Source: Rhizobium sp. NXC24
Lineage (GTDB): Bacteria; Pseudomonadota; Alphaproteobacteria; Rhizobiales; Rhizobiaceae
Direction: 5' to 3'
Assembly (NCBI RefSeq): GCF_002944315.1
Contig: NZ_CP024314.1
Span: 186,001-250,000 of the forward strand
DNA length: 64,000 nucleotides
Numbering within the stretch: the first letter of the stretch is position 1; each line of letters opens with the position of its first letter. A program made the position numbers and the translations under genes. The notes beneath the pieces were generated by a model, which saw only the letters and a list, made by a program, of their open reading frames with translations, was not told the origin of the DNA and searched no databases. Shown in pieces: positions 16,909 through 27,791 of the stretch.

Positions 16909-17634
16909 ATGACTGACAGAAAAACGATTGCCCTCTTCGGCGCCGGCACCGGGCTCGGAAGCTCGCTGGCCATGCGGTTCGGTCGCGAAGGCTATCGCGT
17001 AGCACTTGTCGCTCGCCGCGCCGGCCCGCTCGATGAGCGTGTGGCCGAGCTCGCCCAGGCCGGCATCGAGGCCGCGGCATTTCCGGCCGATCTCACCGAT
17101 GTCGATGGCATCGCAACGCTGGTGCGCTCCATCGAGGATCGGTTCGGCTCGATCGATGTCGCCGTCTACGCGCCCGTGCCCTCCGATGCGGCTTTTGTGC
17201 CGGCGGCGGAACTCGACGCGGCAAGGCTGCGGTCGATGGCCGATATCTTCACCTTCGCGCCGGTCGAGGTGTCGCATGCAGTGCTGCCCGGCATGCTCGC
17301 GCGCGGCGACGGCGCGGTCGTCATCGTCGGCGGGCTGACGGCAGTGGTCACGATGCCGGGCATGAGCGGCGTCGGACCGCTGATGGCGGCGGCGCGCAAC
17401 TACGTCTTCACCCTCAATGCTGAGGTCGCGGAGAGGGGCGTCTATGCCGGTACGGTGAATATCGGTGCGTTCCTCGATCGCTCGACCGGCCTTCGCGCCA
17501 TGACATCCAATGGCGTGCCGCTCGATCCGAAATATCTGGTGCTCGATCCCGACGATGTCGCCGAGGAGATCTGGGGTCTCGTCACCAGACGCGACCGGGC
17601 CGAGATCATCCTCCCGCCGCTGCCGCAGGGTTGA
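16909..17634 (+). CDS. Atypical short-chain dehydrogenase-like protein
   Basis: 241 residues with an SDR Rossmann N-terminus: FGAGTGLGSSLA (residues 10-21) and an ARR turn suggesting NADP. The usual NNAG is replaced by VYAPV, and the active-site Y-x3-K is missing: the corresponding segment reads SGVGPLMAAARNY. It is therefore either a non-catalytic binding protein or uses different chemistry. A strong AAGGAG lies seven bases before the ATG. The DsbA-fold gene follows 12 bases downstream, so the two are co-expressed, probably under the divergent HxlR regulator. Confidence 0.82.
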   Translation: MTDRKTIALFGAGTGLGSSLAMRFGREGYRVALVARRAGPLDERVAELAQAGIEAAAFPADLTDVDGIATLVRSIEDRFGSIDVAVYAPVPSDAAFVPAAELDAARLRSMADIFTFAPVEVSHAVLPGMLARGDGAVVIVGGLTAVVTMPGMSGVGPLMAAARNYVFTLNAEVAERGVYAGTVNIGAFLDRSTGLRAMTSNGVPLDPKYLVLDPDDVAEEIWGLVTRRDRAEIILPPLPQG

Positions 17635-17646
17635 TGGGAAGGCGCC

Positions 17647-18279
17647 ATGCTGCAGATCGACCTTTTTACCGAAATCACCTGCCCCTGGTGCATCATCGGG
17701 CAACACCGACTCGACAAGGTGCTGGCCGAGCGCTTCCCCGGCCTTGCCGTCGATATCAGGCATCATCCGGTGATGCTCATGCCGGATGCACCGGCGTCCG
17801 GGCTTTACATTCCCGACCTGCTGCGCGCACGCTACGGCGTCACCGATCCAAAGGCCGCGTTCGCGCGGCCCGAGGCCGAGGCGCAGGCCTCCGGGCTGGC
17901 GCTCGACCTCTGCCGGCAGCTTTGGGCCTATCCGACGCAATCGGCACATGCGCTCATCCTTGCTGCCCGCGAACGCGGCACACAGCATAGGCTCGCATTA
18001 GCGATCTCCAGCGCTTATTTCCTCGGCGCGCGGAATATCGCCGATGCCGACGTGCTCGCCGATATCGCGGTGGACCACGGGTTCGAGCGCGCCGAAGTCC
18101 ACGCGATCGCTTGCGACCCCGCCTGGTGCAGGCGCGTCGAACAGGAGGCGGCGAGATCAGTGGCCGCGGGCGTTCGGTCAGTACCCCACTTCGTCTTCGC
18201 CGGACGTATCGCGATCAATGGCGGCCGCAGCGAAGATGAAATTGCCTTATCGATAAAAGAGGCAGTGGCGACCGGCTAA
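17647..18279 (+). CDS. DsbA-family oxidoreductase (FrnE-like)
   Basis: 210 residues, the usual size of FrnE/HCCA-isomerase-type thioredoxin-fold proteins. The active site CPWC is at residues 12-15, directly after the first strand, and there is no signal peptide, so it is cytoplasmic. The helical insertion and the cis-Pro region VRSVPHFVF near the C-terminus match the family. Likely a thiol-disulphide oxidoreductase or an isomerase acting with glutathione. Operon partner of the atypical SDR and next to an HxlR regulator, which suggests a response to reactive electrophiles (inference). Confidence 0.88.
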   Translation: MLQIDLFTEITCPWCIIGQHRLDKVLAERFPGLAVDIRHHPVMLMPDAPASGLYIPDLLRARYGVTDPKAAFARPEAEAQASGLALDLCRQLWAYPTQSAHALILAARERGTQHRLALAISSAYFLGARNIADADVLADIAVDHGFERAEVHAIACDPAWCRRVEQEAARSVAAGVRSVPHFVFAGRIAINGGRSEDEIALSIKEAVATG

Positions 18280-18510
18280 GCGGCAGCGTGTGGTCTGCCC
18301 AGACCGGCATTTCCCACGAGCTCGTCAAACAACCCTCAAAGGCGGGCGTTCGGGGCAAAGCTCAACCGGCAAGGCACCTCTAGGCCCGCTTGATCCCTCC
18401 CCACCGCAAGTCTTTGCCATCTGGCGCAGCGCTGGTAGCAATATGCAATCCCCTCACCAAAGAGGTAAGGGGATTCGCTTTCCTTCATTTCATCCGCGGA
18501 CGTCCGGTAG
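18280..18510. other. Intergenic region between convergent units
   Basis: 231 bases between the DsbA-fold gene and the beta-galactosidase gene end. No gene, clear terminator hairpin or repeat is recognised here. Confidence 0.5.
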
Positions 18511-20444
18511 TCATCTCCACGCCGAGAGGGAGAATGGAGCGATTTCCTGGCCGCCGAGCACGAAGTCGTGCTTTTCCGGGATCGTCCAGGCGTCCGGCCC
18601 GTAATTGAAGGCGAATGTGAGATTGCCTGCACGACGAAGGCGGATGAAATCGGGCAGGGTAGCGGTCGGCAGATCGAGCCCGGCGGCAAGGTGCGACATC
18701 AGATTGTCGAGGAGTTCGCCGTCGGCCCAGCAGGCCAAATAGACGTATCTCCCCTTCGACACCAGCGCTGGGCTGCCATCGTCGAACGCTGCCACGACAT
18801 CCGCTCCCGCCGCTGTCTCAAGATATTCGCGCCATCTTGTCGCCCGGCCGCTGATCGCGCCCGACAAAGAGGCGCTAAGCCCCGGCCGTAAGGAAGCCAC
18901 CTGCGTGATCCTGATGCCGGTAAGCTCGCCGATCGGCCCGGGCGGGAGATTGGCGGGAATCTGGAAGTTGCGGTCCCGCGATCCGGTCCGCGGACCGAAA
19001 AGCACTGTTCCATCCGCCTGCTCGAATGCCGCCAATGCCGCGTCGGAGACGTGCATGAGGCAGGGAACGAGAACCAGCTTGTAGCCCGTGAGGGACGCGC
19101 CGGGGCGGACGAAATCGACGTTGAGGCCAAGCTTCCTGACCGCCTCGTACCAGCGGAAGGCAAGTTCTTCGTAGCGAAAATCCTTGCCCTGCGGCTGAAT
19201 GACCGTGGACCAATAGGTCTCATAATCATAGACGATGGCGACGGGCGCCTGCGCCGGCTTCTGCAAGGGGCCAACGGCATCGATCTCATGGCCGGCGATT
19301 GCGGCTTCCTTGCCTCCGGGCGAGAGCTCGTCGAGGCCAGGAAGGTTCAGGCCGGCATGCATCTGCTCCTGCGCGAACGGCGCCTGACGCCAACGGAAGT
19401 AGCTGACAACCTCGGCCCCGTGGGCAAGGCCCTCCCAGGTCCAAAGACGAACCATCCCCGGTTTGGGGACAGGGTTCCATGGTGCCCAGTTCACAGGCCC
19501 CGGTTGCTGTTCCATGATCCAGAACCGGCCATTGCCGACGCCGCGGTACAGATCGTGATGGAAGGCGGCGATGTCGGGGTGGGATGTTTCCGCCCAGCGC
19601 ACGCGCTCTTCCTCGCTGAACGGAAATTTCTCCACGAAGCCGATTGGATAGGAATCCCAGGAAGCGAGGTCCAGGTTTTCGCCAACCTTCCAATGATCGA
19701 AATCGTTGACGAAGCCCATGAAGTTATGGGTTATCCAGCGATCCGGGGAGTGCTTTCTGATGATATCGCACTGCATTCGGTCATAGGCGGCGATCTGATC
19801 GGACTGGAAGCGCCAGAAATCGAGCCGGACGGCAGGGTTCGCCTCCGTCACTGTCAGATTGGGCAGCGCGACGTCGTCGAAGCTTTGAACTTCCATTGAC
19901 CAGAAGACGGAACCCCAGGCCTCGTTCAGTTGCTGCGGTGACTGATAGCGAAGGCGAAGCCAGCGGCGAAACGCCTTCAGGTCTTCGGCGCCCCAGGAAA
20001 AGCTCGTATCGTGGCAGCCATATTCATTGTCGGTCTGCCAGCCCGCGAGACCAGGGTGCGAACCGTATCGCTGCGCGACCGCTTCGATGATACGCGCCGA
20101 TTCCTTCCACCAGACTTCCGACGAGAAGCTGTAGTGACGACGAGAGCCGAAGCCCCGCACTCTGCCCTCTTCGTCCACCGGAGCGATCTCGGGATATTCG
20201 TCCATCAGCCATTTCGGCGGCGTTGCGGTCGGCGTGCCAAGCACGATTTTCAGGCCGGCCGCAGCCAGCGTGTCCATCGCCCGGTCGAGCCAGCCGAAGT
20301 CGAAGGAGCCGCGTGAGGGCTCGAGGCGTGACCAGGCGAATTCGCCGATGCGCACATAGGAGATTCCAAGCGCCCGCATACGGCGCGCGTCTTTTTCCCA
20401 CCAGCTTTCGGGCCAGTGTTCTGGGTAATAGCAAACGCCGAGCA

Positions 20445-20445
<1 letters not shown>
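18511..20445 (-). CDS. Beta-galactosidase, glycoside hydrolase family 42
   Basis: 644 residues. It starts MLGVCYYPEHWPES, the hallmark of GH42. The acid/base Glu is in WQTDNEYG (about residue 140) and the nucleophile Glu in WIMEQQPGPVNWAP (about 314). A C-terminal beta-galactosidase trimerisation-type and small beta domain follow. No signal peptide, so it works in the cytoplasm on imported galactosides. Last gene of the galactoside operon; its ATG overlaps the ATPase stop by one base (TAATG), so translation is coupled. With the alpha-galactosidase it would release galactose from both anomeric linkages. Confidence 0.93.
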
Positions 20446-21536
<1,091 letters not shown>

Positions 21537-21541
21537 GAGGC

Positions 21542-23632
21542 TTAACCTCCCTTCACGGGCTGGAATTCAAGAAGGAGCCCGCTCTCGGGCTTGAGCATCG
21601 GCAGCGGCAATCCGACATGTCTCAGCGTATCGAGACTGAAGGTCAGTTCTCCGTTTAGGAGCTTTTGCTGGCCTTCCGAGATCCGGATGAATTCCGGCTC
21701 TGCGGGATGCATCGCCGTCACGCGCCACAGCACATCGCTATTATCGCTGACAGGCAAGCGGACGGGTGCGGGCTGCTCGCCGACCATTTGCGGGCCCTGG
21801 ACGACGAAAGCGACGATGCGGTCGGTATCTGCAGCGCCCCAGACATAACGCCCGTCGAGCGGCGGCAGACGAAATTGCTTGCCGGCTGCATGCAGAAGCG
21901 GCCGCAGGCTCTTATGAAGCGCGATCCAGCGTTCCAGTTCCTGCTTCTCTTCAGCGTCGAGCGTCAGTGGATTGAGTTCCACGCCCAGGTGATAGGCGAG
22001 CGCGACCAGCGCGCGGAAAGCAAGGCTCAACTTGCGGCCGGTCTGGTGGTTCGGAGATGCGGCGATATGTGCGCCGAGAAGCTCCGGGGGAACGAATTGC
22101 GACGCCCCATGCTGTATTTCAAGCCGCTCGAAGGCGTCGGTGCAATCCGATGTCCAAACGCGGTGCGTGTATCTGAGGACGCCATAGTCGATACGCCCGC
22201 CGCCCGAGGCGCAGCTTTCTATCTCGACTGCGGGAAAGGCTTGCCGGACCCTGTTCATCAGGGCGTAGACGGCTCGCGTCTGCCTCGCGGTGCGCGCGCG
22301 CCCATCTGTGCCGCCGGCATGGGTCAGATCGCGATTCATGTCCCACTTGATGTAGGCGATTGCGTGCTGCGAAAGCACCGCTTCCATGCGTTGGAAGAGA
22401 TAATCGCTGACCTCCGGGCGCGTCAGATCCAGCACAAGCTGGTTTCGCGACAGCAGAAGCGGGCGTCCTTCGACTTGCAGAGCCCAATCGGGATGGGCGC
22501 GAAACAGTTCGGACTCCGGGTTCACGTTCTCGGGTTCGAACCAGAGGCCGAACTCCATGCCGAGGGACGTCACGTGGTCGACGAGTGGCTTCAGCCCGTT
22601 CGGGTATTTTCGCTCGTCTATGAACCAGTCACCAAGGCTGGTCGTATCGTCGTCCCGCTTGCCGAACCATCCGTCATCGAGGACGAAACGCTCGATGCCG
22701 ACAGCCGCCGCTGCATCCGCCTGGGCTTTCAAGGACTCCATGCGGTGATCGAAGTAGTTGCCTTCCCAGGTGTTCAGCGTCACCGGCCGGGGCTTCATCT
22801 CGCCGCCCGGCCAGGCAATCACGCTCTCTCTGACGAAGGCATGGAAAGCCTCGCTGTCAGGACCGGCAAAAGCTGTCGGGCTGTCATAGGCTTCGCCCGG
22901 TGCGAGGCGCATTTCACCCGGTTCGAAGAGTTCGCCGAGATGCACCAGCCGGCGTCCATCGTCTAGTGTGTCGATCGCCATCTGGTGATTGCCGCTCCAG
23001 CCGAGATGGAATCCCATCCGCTCGCCGCCGCACTCGAGGAAGATGATGGGAAAGCGGTCATGCGAGGTTCGCCCCCTCCGGCTTTCCTGCATCCAGAGCC
23101 CGTTGGGGAGTTGCGATTGGCGCGTCTGGAACTCCCGGCCCCACATTCCCGTAAAGCTGGTCAGCTCTGACGCGCCGGCCGGCATCAGGAAACTCGCCGC
23201 CATGCAGCGATCCAGCGTATAATCGCTGGAGCCGCGGTTGATCAGTGATGTCGAAATCGACAAAACCTCAGTCGCGCTGCCCTTCAGGCATATCTGCAGG
23301 CCGATTTCCGCGACGGGATCTTCAGCCTTCAGGATGACGCCGGCGTCGATCTCTTCAGTCTGCCAGTTCTGGAATTCCAGCGTGAACATACGCCCATCGC
23401 GATGCCCGCAAATCGCCGGCCATCCGAAGAATCCGAGTCCGCCGACCGGCAGCAGCACATTCGAAGGCACGGCCACGTCCATGCCGTTGACACGGCTCGA
23501 ACGCGGCACATCGGGCCAGAATTCCGGGGCAAGCGCCCCGCGGCCGAAGCCCAGGATCTCGGGCATGCCGCGCTCCGGCAGGCCGAGAGCGAGGCAAATG
23601 GCCCCCGCTTTTACAACAATTGTCTTGTTCAT
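21542..23632 (-). CDS. Alpha-galactosidase, glycoside hydrolase family 36
   Basis: 696 residues. The nucleophile motif [11 protein letters not shown] lies near residue 428 and the acid/base block [12 protein letters not shown] near 476, followed by WTSDCTDA, as in GH36 melibiose/raffinose hydrolases. No signal peptide, so it is cytoplasmic. The start is ATG 23632, which overlaps the permease stop as ATGA; the frame is open up to 24448 but that part only mirrors the permease gene. It should split galactose off melibiose- or raffinose-type sugars brought in by the transporter of this operon. Confidence 0.93.
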   Translation of the reverse strand: MNKTIVVKAGAICLALGLPERGMPEILGFGRGALAPEFWPDVPRSSRVNGMDVAVPSNVLLPVGGLGFFGWPAICGHRDGRMFTLEFQNWQTEEIDAGVILKAEDPVAEIGLQICLKGSATEVLSISTSLINRGSSDYTLDRCMAASFLMPAGASELTSFTGMWGREFQTRQSQLPNGLWMQESRRGRTSHDRFPIIFLECGGERMGFHLGWSGNHQMAIDTLDDGRRLVHLGELFEPGEMRLAPGEAYDSPTAFAGPDSEAFHAFVRESVIAWPGGEMKPRPVTLNTWEGNYFDHRMESLKAQADAAAAVGIERFVLDDGWFGKRDDDTTSLGDWFIDERKYPNGLKPLVDHVTSLGMEFGLWFEPENVNPESELFRAHPDWALQVEGRPLLLSRNQLVLDLTRPEVSDYLFQRMEAVLSQHAIAYIKWDMNRDLTHAGGTDGRARTARQTRAVYALMNRVRQAFPAVEIESCASGGGRIDYGVLRYTHRVWTSDCTDAFERLEIQHGASQFVPPELLGAHIAASPNHQTGRKLSLAFRALVALAYHLGVELNPLTLDAEEKQELERWIALHKSLRPLLHAAGKQFRLPPLDGRYVWGAADTDRIVAFVVQGPQMVGEQPAPVRLPVSDNSDVLWRVTAMHPAEPEFIRISEGQQKLLNGELTFSLDTLRHVGLPLPMLKPESGLLLEFQPVKGG

Positions 23633-24480
23633 CCCTTGGTCGCTCCGAGAGTGAGGCCCGCAATGAAGTGCCTCTGCATGAAGAAGAACATCAGAACCGG
23701 CGGCATCGCGGCGACGATCGAACCCGCTGACACCAGATGCCATGCGGCAACCCATTGCCCGTTCAACGCGTTCAGTCCGGCGGTAACGGGCATTGCGGCC
23801 TGGCCCTGGACGAGTACGGTCGCCCAGAAATAGTCGTTCCAGACGAAGGTAAAGATCAAGACCGACAGCGCCGCAATGGCCGGGCGCATCAAAGGCAGTA
23901 CGATGTGGATGAATATCCGCCACTCGGAGACGCCCTCGACCCGCGCCGATTCGATCAGCGAAAAGGGCAGCCCCTTGATGAAGTTGCGCATGAACAAGGT
24001 GCAGAAGCCGGTCTGGAAAGCGACGTGGAACAGCACAAGCCCCGTTACGGTGTCGTAGAGGCCCATCTTGAGCGTCAAGTCGCGAACAGGGACCATCAGG
24101 ATCTGGAACGGAATGAAGTTGCCGGCAACGAAGACGAAGAACAGGAACAGGCTTCCCTTGAACCGGTAGACGGCCAGCGCAAAGCCACAGAGGCATGACA
24201 GCCCGACCGCACCGATCACCGTCGGGATGGTGATCTTGAAGGAATTGAGGATGTAGTGGCCGATCGGCGAATCCCGAAAGACGGCGGTATAGTTCTCGAC
24301 ACCGGCAAAGCCCGAGGGAATGCCGAAATAATTGCCGGCCGCCAGATCGCCCGATGGGCGGATCGACGTGACCGCAACGCCGATCAGGGGAAGAAGCCAA
24401 ATGATGAGGGCGATCGGCAGAAGAACCTGATAGGCGGCCGACACCCATGGGCCCGATTTCTGGACAGGAGTTGGAAACAT
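23629..24480 (-). CDS. Sugar ABC transporter permease (CUT1, MalG type)
   Basis: 283 residues with six predicted membrane helices. The EAA loop for ATPase docking is visible near residue 190 (LIESARVEGVSEWRIFIHIVLPLMRPA). The N-terminal cytoplasmic stretch and the first periplasmic loop match MalG-type inner-membrane permeases. It overlaps the preceding permease gene by one base (TGATG) and the alpha-galactosidase by four, indicating coupled translation. Confidence 0.92.
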   Translation of the reverse strand: MFPTPVQKSGPWVSAAYQVLLPIALIIWLLPLIGVAVTSIRPSGDLAAGNYFGIPSGFAGVENYTAVFRDSPIGHYILNSFKITIPTVIGAVGLSCLCGFALAVYRFKGSLFLFFVFVAGNFIPFQILMVPVRDLTLKMGLYDTVTGLVLFHVAFQTGFCTLFMRNFIKGLPFSLIESARVEGVSEWRIFIHIVLPLMRPAIAALSVLIFTFVWNDYFWATVLVQGQAAMPVTAGLNALNGQWVAAWHLVSAGSIVAAMPPVLMFFFMQRHFIAGLTLGATKG

Positions 24481-25388
24481 CAGGAATTCCTTTCCTGTCT
24501 CAGCATGCGAATAAGGAAGAATGTGATGAAGACCATCATGATCAGGAAGAGCACGACCGCGATGGCAGCGCCATAACCCATCCGGAATCCGTATTCGGAA
24601 AGCGCTTCTTCGTACATGTAATAGGAAAGGACGCGGCTCGAACCGTAAGGTCCGCCGGCCGTCATGACGGAAACGAGGTCAAAGGATCGAAGTGCGCCGA
24701 TGACGGTCACCACCACCGCGATGAAGGTGGCCGGCCGAAGCTGCGGCAGGACGATGTTCCAGAACAGATGCCAGCCCTTGGCGCCATCCATGCGCCCGGC
24801 TTCAATCTGCTCCGGATTGATGTTGTTGAGGCCTGTCAGGTAGAGGATCATGCAATAGGCGATCTGCGGCCAGAGGCCGGCGGCGATGATGCCGTAGGTG
24901 ACAAGGCGCTCGTCTGCGAGAATGGCGACCTGCGTCCCCGTCAAGGCCTGGATCAGGGCAGAGAATAGCCCGAAATTAGGAGCGTAAAACCACGTGAAAA
25001 TCAGGCCGACGACCACCTGGCTGATCACGAATGGAAAGAAGAACAGTGATTTGTAAAGGCGAATGCCGGTGACGGTCTGGTTCAGGAACAACGCCGCAGC
25101 CAAACCAGCCGGGACCGCCAGCAGATAGAGAACGAGCCATATGACGTTGTTCTCCAGCGACGTATAGAAGGCGTCGTCGGAGAGGAGTTCGACATAGTTC
25201 CCAAGACCGATCCAGGTTTTGGGTCCCAGACCATCCCAGTCATGGAAACTGATCCATACGGATTGGAATACCGGGACGATCACATAGACCAGAAACATCA
25301 GGGCGCCTGGCGCAAGAAAAAGCCAAGGTGCAAATGTCCGCTGATTGCGTTTCCAGAACCCTGGTAGAGCGGGACTGCTCGTGCCCAT
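24480..25388 (-). CDS. Sugar ABC transporter permease (CUT1, MalF/UgpA type)
   Basis: 302 residues with six membrane helices, the first near residues 20-40 (FLAPGALMFLVYVIVPVF). The EAA motif is at about residue 200 (QIEAGRMDGAKGWHLFWNIVLPQLRPA). It forms the inner-membrane channel with the MalG-type partner encoded immediately after it. It is separated from the binding-protein gene by 79 bases that hold an inverted repeat (25419-25449). Confidence 0.92.
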   Translation of the reverse strand: MGTSSPALPGFWKRNQRTFAPWLFLAPGALMFLVYVIVPVFQSVWISFHDWDGLGPKTWIGLGNYVELLSDDAFYTSLENNVIWLVLYLLAVPAGLAAALFLNQTVTGIRLYKSLFFFPFVISQVVVGLIFTWFYAPNFGLFSALIQALTGTQVAILADERLVTYGIIAAGLWPQIAYCMILYLTGLNNINPEQIEAGRMDGAKGWHLFWNIVLPQLRPATFIAVVVTVIGALRSFDLVSVMTAGGPYGSSRVLSYYMYEEALSEYGFRMGYGAAIAVVLFLIMMVFITFFLIRMLRQERNS

Positions 25389-25418
25389 CGTCTGCTCCTA
25401 TACAAATGCGACGAAAAA

Positions 25419-25449
25419 CGCTGCCGGACGGAATTAACATCCGGCAGCG
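25419..25449 (-). repeat. Intercistronic hairpin between binding-protein and permease genes
   Basis: A perfect 10-bp inverted repeat (CGCTGCCGGA / TCCGGCAGCG) with an 11-base loop. Such stems after an ABC binding-protein gene commonly protect its mRNA and lower permease expression relative to it. There is no T-run in the direction of transcription, so full termination is unlikely. Confidence 0.65.
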
Positions 25450-25467
25450 CGGTATCTTCAGAACGAG

Positions 25468-26700
25468 TTATTTGTAAGCGTGAGCCCGGATCTTATCGAG
25501 GCGAGCCAGGATCGCGTCGAGTTTGTCAGGCTTGACCATGAATTCCTGGAAGCCTTCCATGCCGGCCTTCGCCATATCGGCCGGGGCGTCGCGGTCGTAG
25601 AACTGCGCGAGAGCGTGGGCGTTCGCCAGCATCTCGAAACCAGCCTTCAGGAACTTATCGTCCGGCACGGTCGACTTGTTGTTGATCGGTAGCTGACCGA
25701 GCGTCTCGTTGATTTTCGTCTGGGCTTCAGGCGAGGCGAGATAGGCGAGGAACTTCTTGGCGTCTTCCTTGTTCTTCGCACCCGACGGAATGTGGAACGT
25801 GTCGGTCGGAGCCTCTTCAGAGACCGGCACCCCTGCGGTAATCTGCGGGAACGGAAGGAAGCCGATCTGGTCTTGCTTCAGTCCGCCATCCTTCATCGGG
25901 GCGACGGCGAAATTGCCCATCAGATACATGGCCGCCTTGCCTTGAACGAATTGCGGCATGGCGTCCTGCCAGTCGAGAGCTGCATGGTTCTCGATGAAAT
26001 AGCCCGGCTTCACCAGTTCTGCCCACTTGGCGAATACGGCTTTGACCCTCGGATCGGTGTAAGGCACCTTGCCGGCGGTCAGATCCATGTGGAATTCATA
26101 GCCGTTGACGCGCAGGTCGAGATAGTCGAACCAGCCGGCGGTCGGCCACAGGGCCTTCGTGCCGATCGTAAACGGTGTGATGCCTGCGCTTTTCAGCTTG
26201 GCGCATGCGGCCACCAGCTCATCCCAGGTCTTTGGCGGGGTAATGCCTTTGTCCTTGAAGATATCGGCGCGGTAATAGATGCCCCACTGATAGTTGGTGT
26301 AGGGGACGCCCCACTGCTTTCCGTCGATCGTCATCGATGCCGCAGCAGACTTCAACTGGTCGTTCAGGCCGTTGGCTGCCCAAACGTCGCTGACATCGGC
26401 AAAAAGACCCGCCTTGACGAAGGGTGCCATGCGGTTGCCGGCATACCACGCCACGACGTCAGGCGCGTCGGCGGTCAGGAAGTTGCGGATCGCGGACTTG
26501 TAGCCTTCGTGGTCGAAATTGTTCCACTTAACCTTGATGTCCGGATTCTTCGCCTGAAAATCCGCAATCAGTTGCTCCATCGCCTTCTTCGGCGCCGGAT
26601 CCGATTGGTCGGAATTGAGAACGATTTCGCCAGCGCATGCCGCCGATGCGACGAGCATGTAGCTGAATGCTATAGAGCCGATATTCTTCAATAGGGTCAA
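25468..26700 (-). CDS. Extracellular sugar-binding protein of the galactoside ABC transporter
   Basis: 410 residues from a TTG start at 26700. TTG is chosen because GGAGG lies five to six bases upstream and the reading then begins with a proper signal peptide (TLLKNIGSIAFSYMLVASAACAG); the in-frame ATG at 26742 would place charged residues before it without a ribosome-binding site. The mature protein is a family 1 solute-binding protein (SDPAPKKAMEQLIADFQAKNPDIKV; later GKAAMYLMGNF and FLAYLASPEAQ). It delivers alpha/beta-galactosides to the two permeases. First gene of the operon, divergent from an AraC regulator. Confidence 0.9.
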   Translation of the reverse strand: MTLLKNIGSIAFSYMLVASAACAGEIVLNSDQSDPAPKKAMEQLIADFQAKNPDIKVKWNNFDHEGYKSAIRNFLTADAPDVVAWYAGNRMAPFVKAGLFADVSDVWAANGLNDQLKSAAASMTIDGKQWGVPYTNYQWGIYYRADIFKDKGITPPKTWDELVAACAKLKSAGITPFTIGTKALWPTAGWFDYLDLRVNGYEFHMDLTAGKVPYTDPRVKAVFAKWAELVKPGYFIENHAALDWQDAMPQFVQGKAAMYLMGNFAVAPMKDGGLKQDQIGFLPFPQITAGVPVSEEAPTDTFHIPSGAKNKEDAKKFLAYLASPEAQTKINETLGQLPINNKSTVPDDKFLKAGFEMLANAHALAQFYDRDAPADMAKAGMEGFQEFMVKPDKLDAILARLDKIRAHAYK

Positions 26701-26858
26701 TTGATCCTCCACAGACCTCATGGGCTTTGGCCGCCCGCGCACACGTCACTCCCGTGTACGGTGGTTGATATTCATCATCCAAATTCGTAGAGCTCTACCG
26801 CCATACGGAAGATCGCTTCCGGTTTTCTAAGATCGAGACCCCGCCAGAGCATCTTCCA

Positions 26859-27773
26859 ATGTTGATCGAAGACGAGTCAGTTCCAGTTCACGATGGCCCG
26901 ACGCGCCATCCGCTTGTCGTTTTCGGCGATCATCGCTTTTGCGCTGGAGAAAGGCTGGAGGTGCGGCGCATGAGCGGTCCGCACATGCACAGCCAGGTGG
27001 AGCTCAACTACGTCCTCGATGGACGCATCACATACTGGTTCGACGGCCGCAGGCTCCAGATTTCGCAGGGGCAGCTCTGCCTTTTCTGGGGAATGATCCC
27101 GCACCAGGTCGTCGAGGTGACGGAGCCTGCGAACTTCGTCTGCCTCTATGTCCCTATGTCCGTGCTCGTCAACATGCGCAGCATGGGAAGCTTTCGGGAT
27201 GCTGTCTTCCGCGGCGGCCTGATAGAGGCGCAAAGCGTCAGGCCGCATGACCGCGAAGTCCTTCTCAGATGGCGCGATGAGTTGCTGTCGGGCGATCCGG
27301 AGCTGGAACAGATTGTCCGCGACGAGCTGGTCGCTCGCATACGGCGGATTGCGCGGGAGGGCTGGCTGGACTTGCGCGAGCAGGGGTCGGCAATCGCTGT
27401 ATCGCGCAATCAGGACCCTGACCGGCTGCCAAAGGTCGAGAAAATGATCCGCTTCATTGCCGAACATGCATTGGGCGAAATATCGGCTGTCGATGTCGGA
27501 TTGGCGGCAGGGCTGCATCCAAACTACGCCATGTCGGTATTCAAGAAGACGGTCGGTCTTACCGTCAATCAGGCCATAACGCGCCATCGGCTGGATACGG
27601 CCCAATCCCTGCTGATCTCAAGCGACCTTCCGGTGGCCGCCGTCGCGTTCGAATCGGGATTTGGCTCGCTGTCCCGCTTCTATGAGGCCTTCGAAGAGCG
27701 TTTTTCGACAACTCCGGCGAGATATCGGAGCGGCTTCGGTCTGGTGAGCGCGAAGCCTGCTCCGGCCGCCTAG
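26859..27773 (+). CDS. AraC family regulator, likely activator of the galactoside operon
   Basis: 304 residues. N-terminal cupin-type sensor with HMHSQVELNYVLDGRITYWFDG (about 43-64) resembles MelR/RhaS sugar-sensing domains. The C-terminal double helix-turn-helix is clear: ISAVDVGLAAGLHPNYAMSVFKK and VAAVAFESGFGSLSRFYEAFEE, then TTPARYR. It diverges from the sugar-binding-protein gene across about 158 bases, the classical position of a local activator that would respond to an alpha-galactoside such as melibiose (inference). Confidence 0.9.
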   Translation: MLIEDESVPVHDGPTRHPLVVFGDHRFCAGERLEVRRMSGPHMHSQVELNYVLDGRITYWFDGRRLQISQGQLCLFWGMIPHQVVEVTEPANFVCLYVPMSVLVNMRSMGSFRDAVFRGGLIEAQSVRPHDREVLLRWRDELLSGDPELEQIVRDELVARIRRIAREGWLDLREQGSAIAVSRNQDPDRLPKVEKMIRFIAEHALGEISAVDVGLAAGLHPNYAMSVFKKTVGLTVNQAITRHRLDTAQSLLISSDLPVAAVAFESGFGSLSRFYEAFEERFSTTPARYRSGFGLVSAKPAPAA

Positions 27774-27791
27774 CTGTTCGAGGAGGCTGCC

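Noticed and set aside
16876..17988. 370-codon open frame on the minus strand
   Set aside because: Antisense to the SDR-like and DsbA-fold genes; no motif.
23633..24448. Apparent N-terminal extension of the alpha-galactosidase
   Set aside because: The frame stays open here only because it overlaps the MalG-type permease gene in another frame. The GH36 homology and the ATGA-coupled ATG at 23632 fix the true start.
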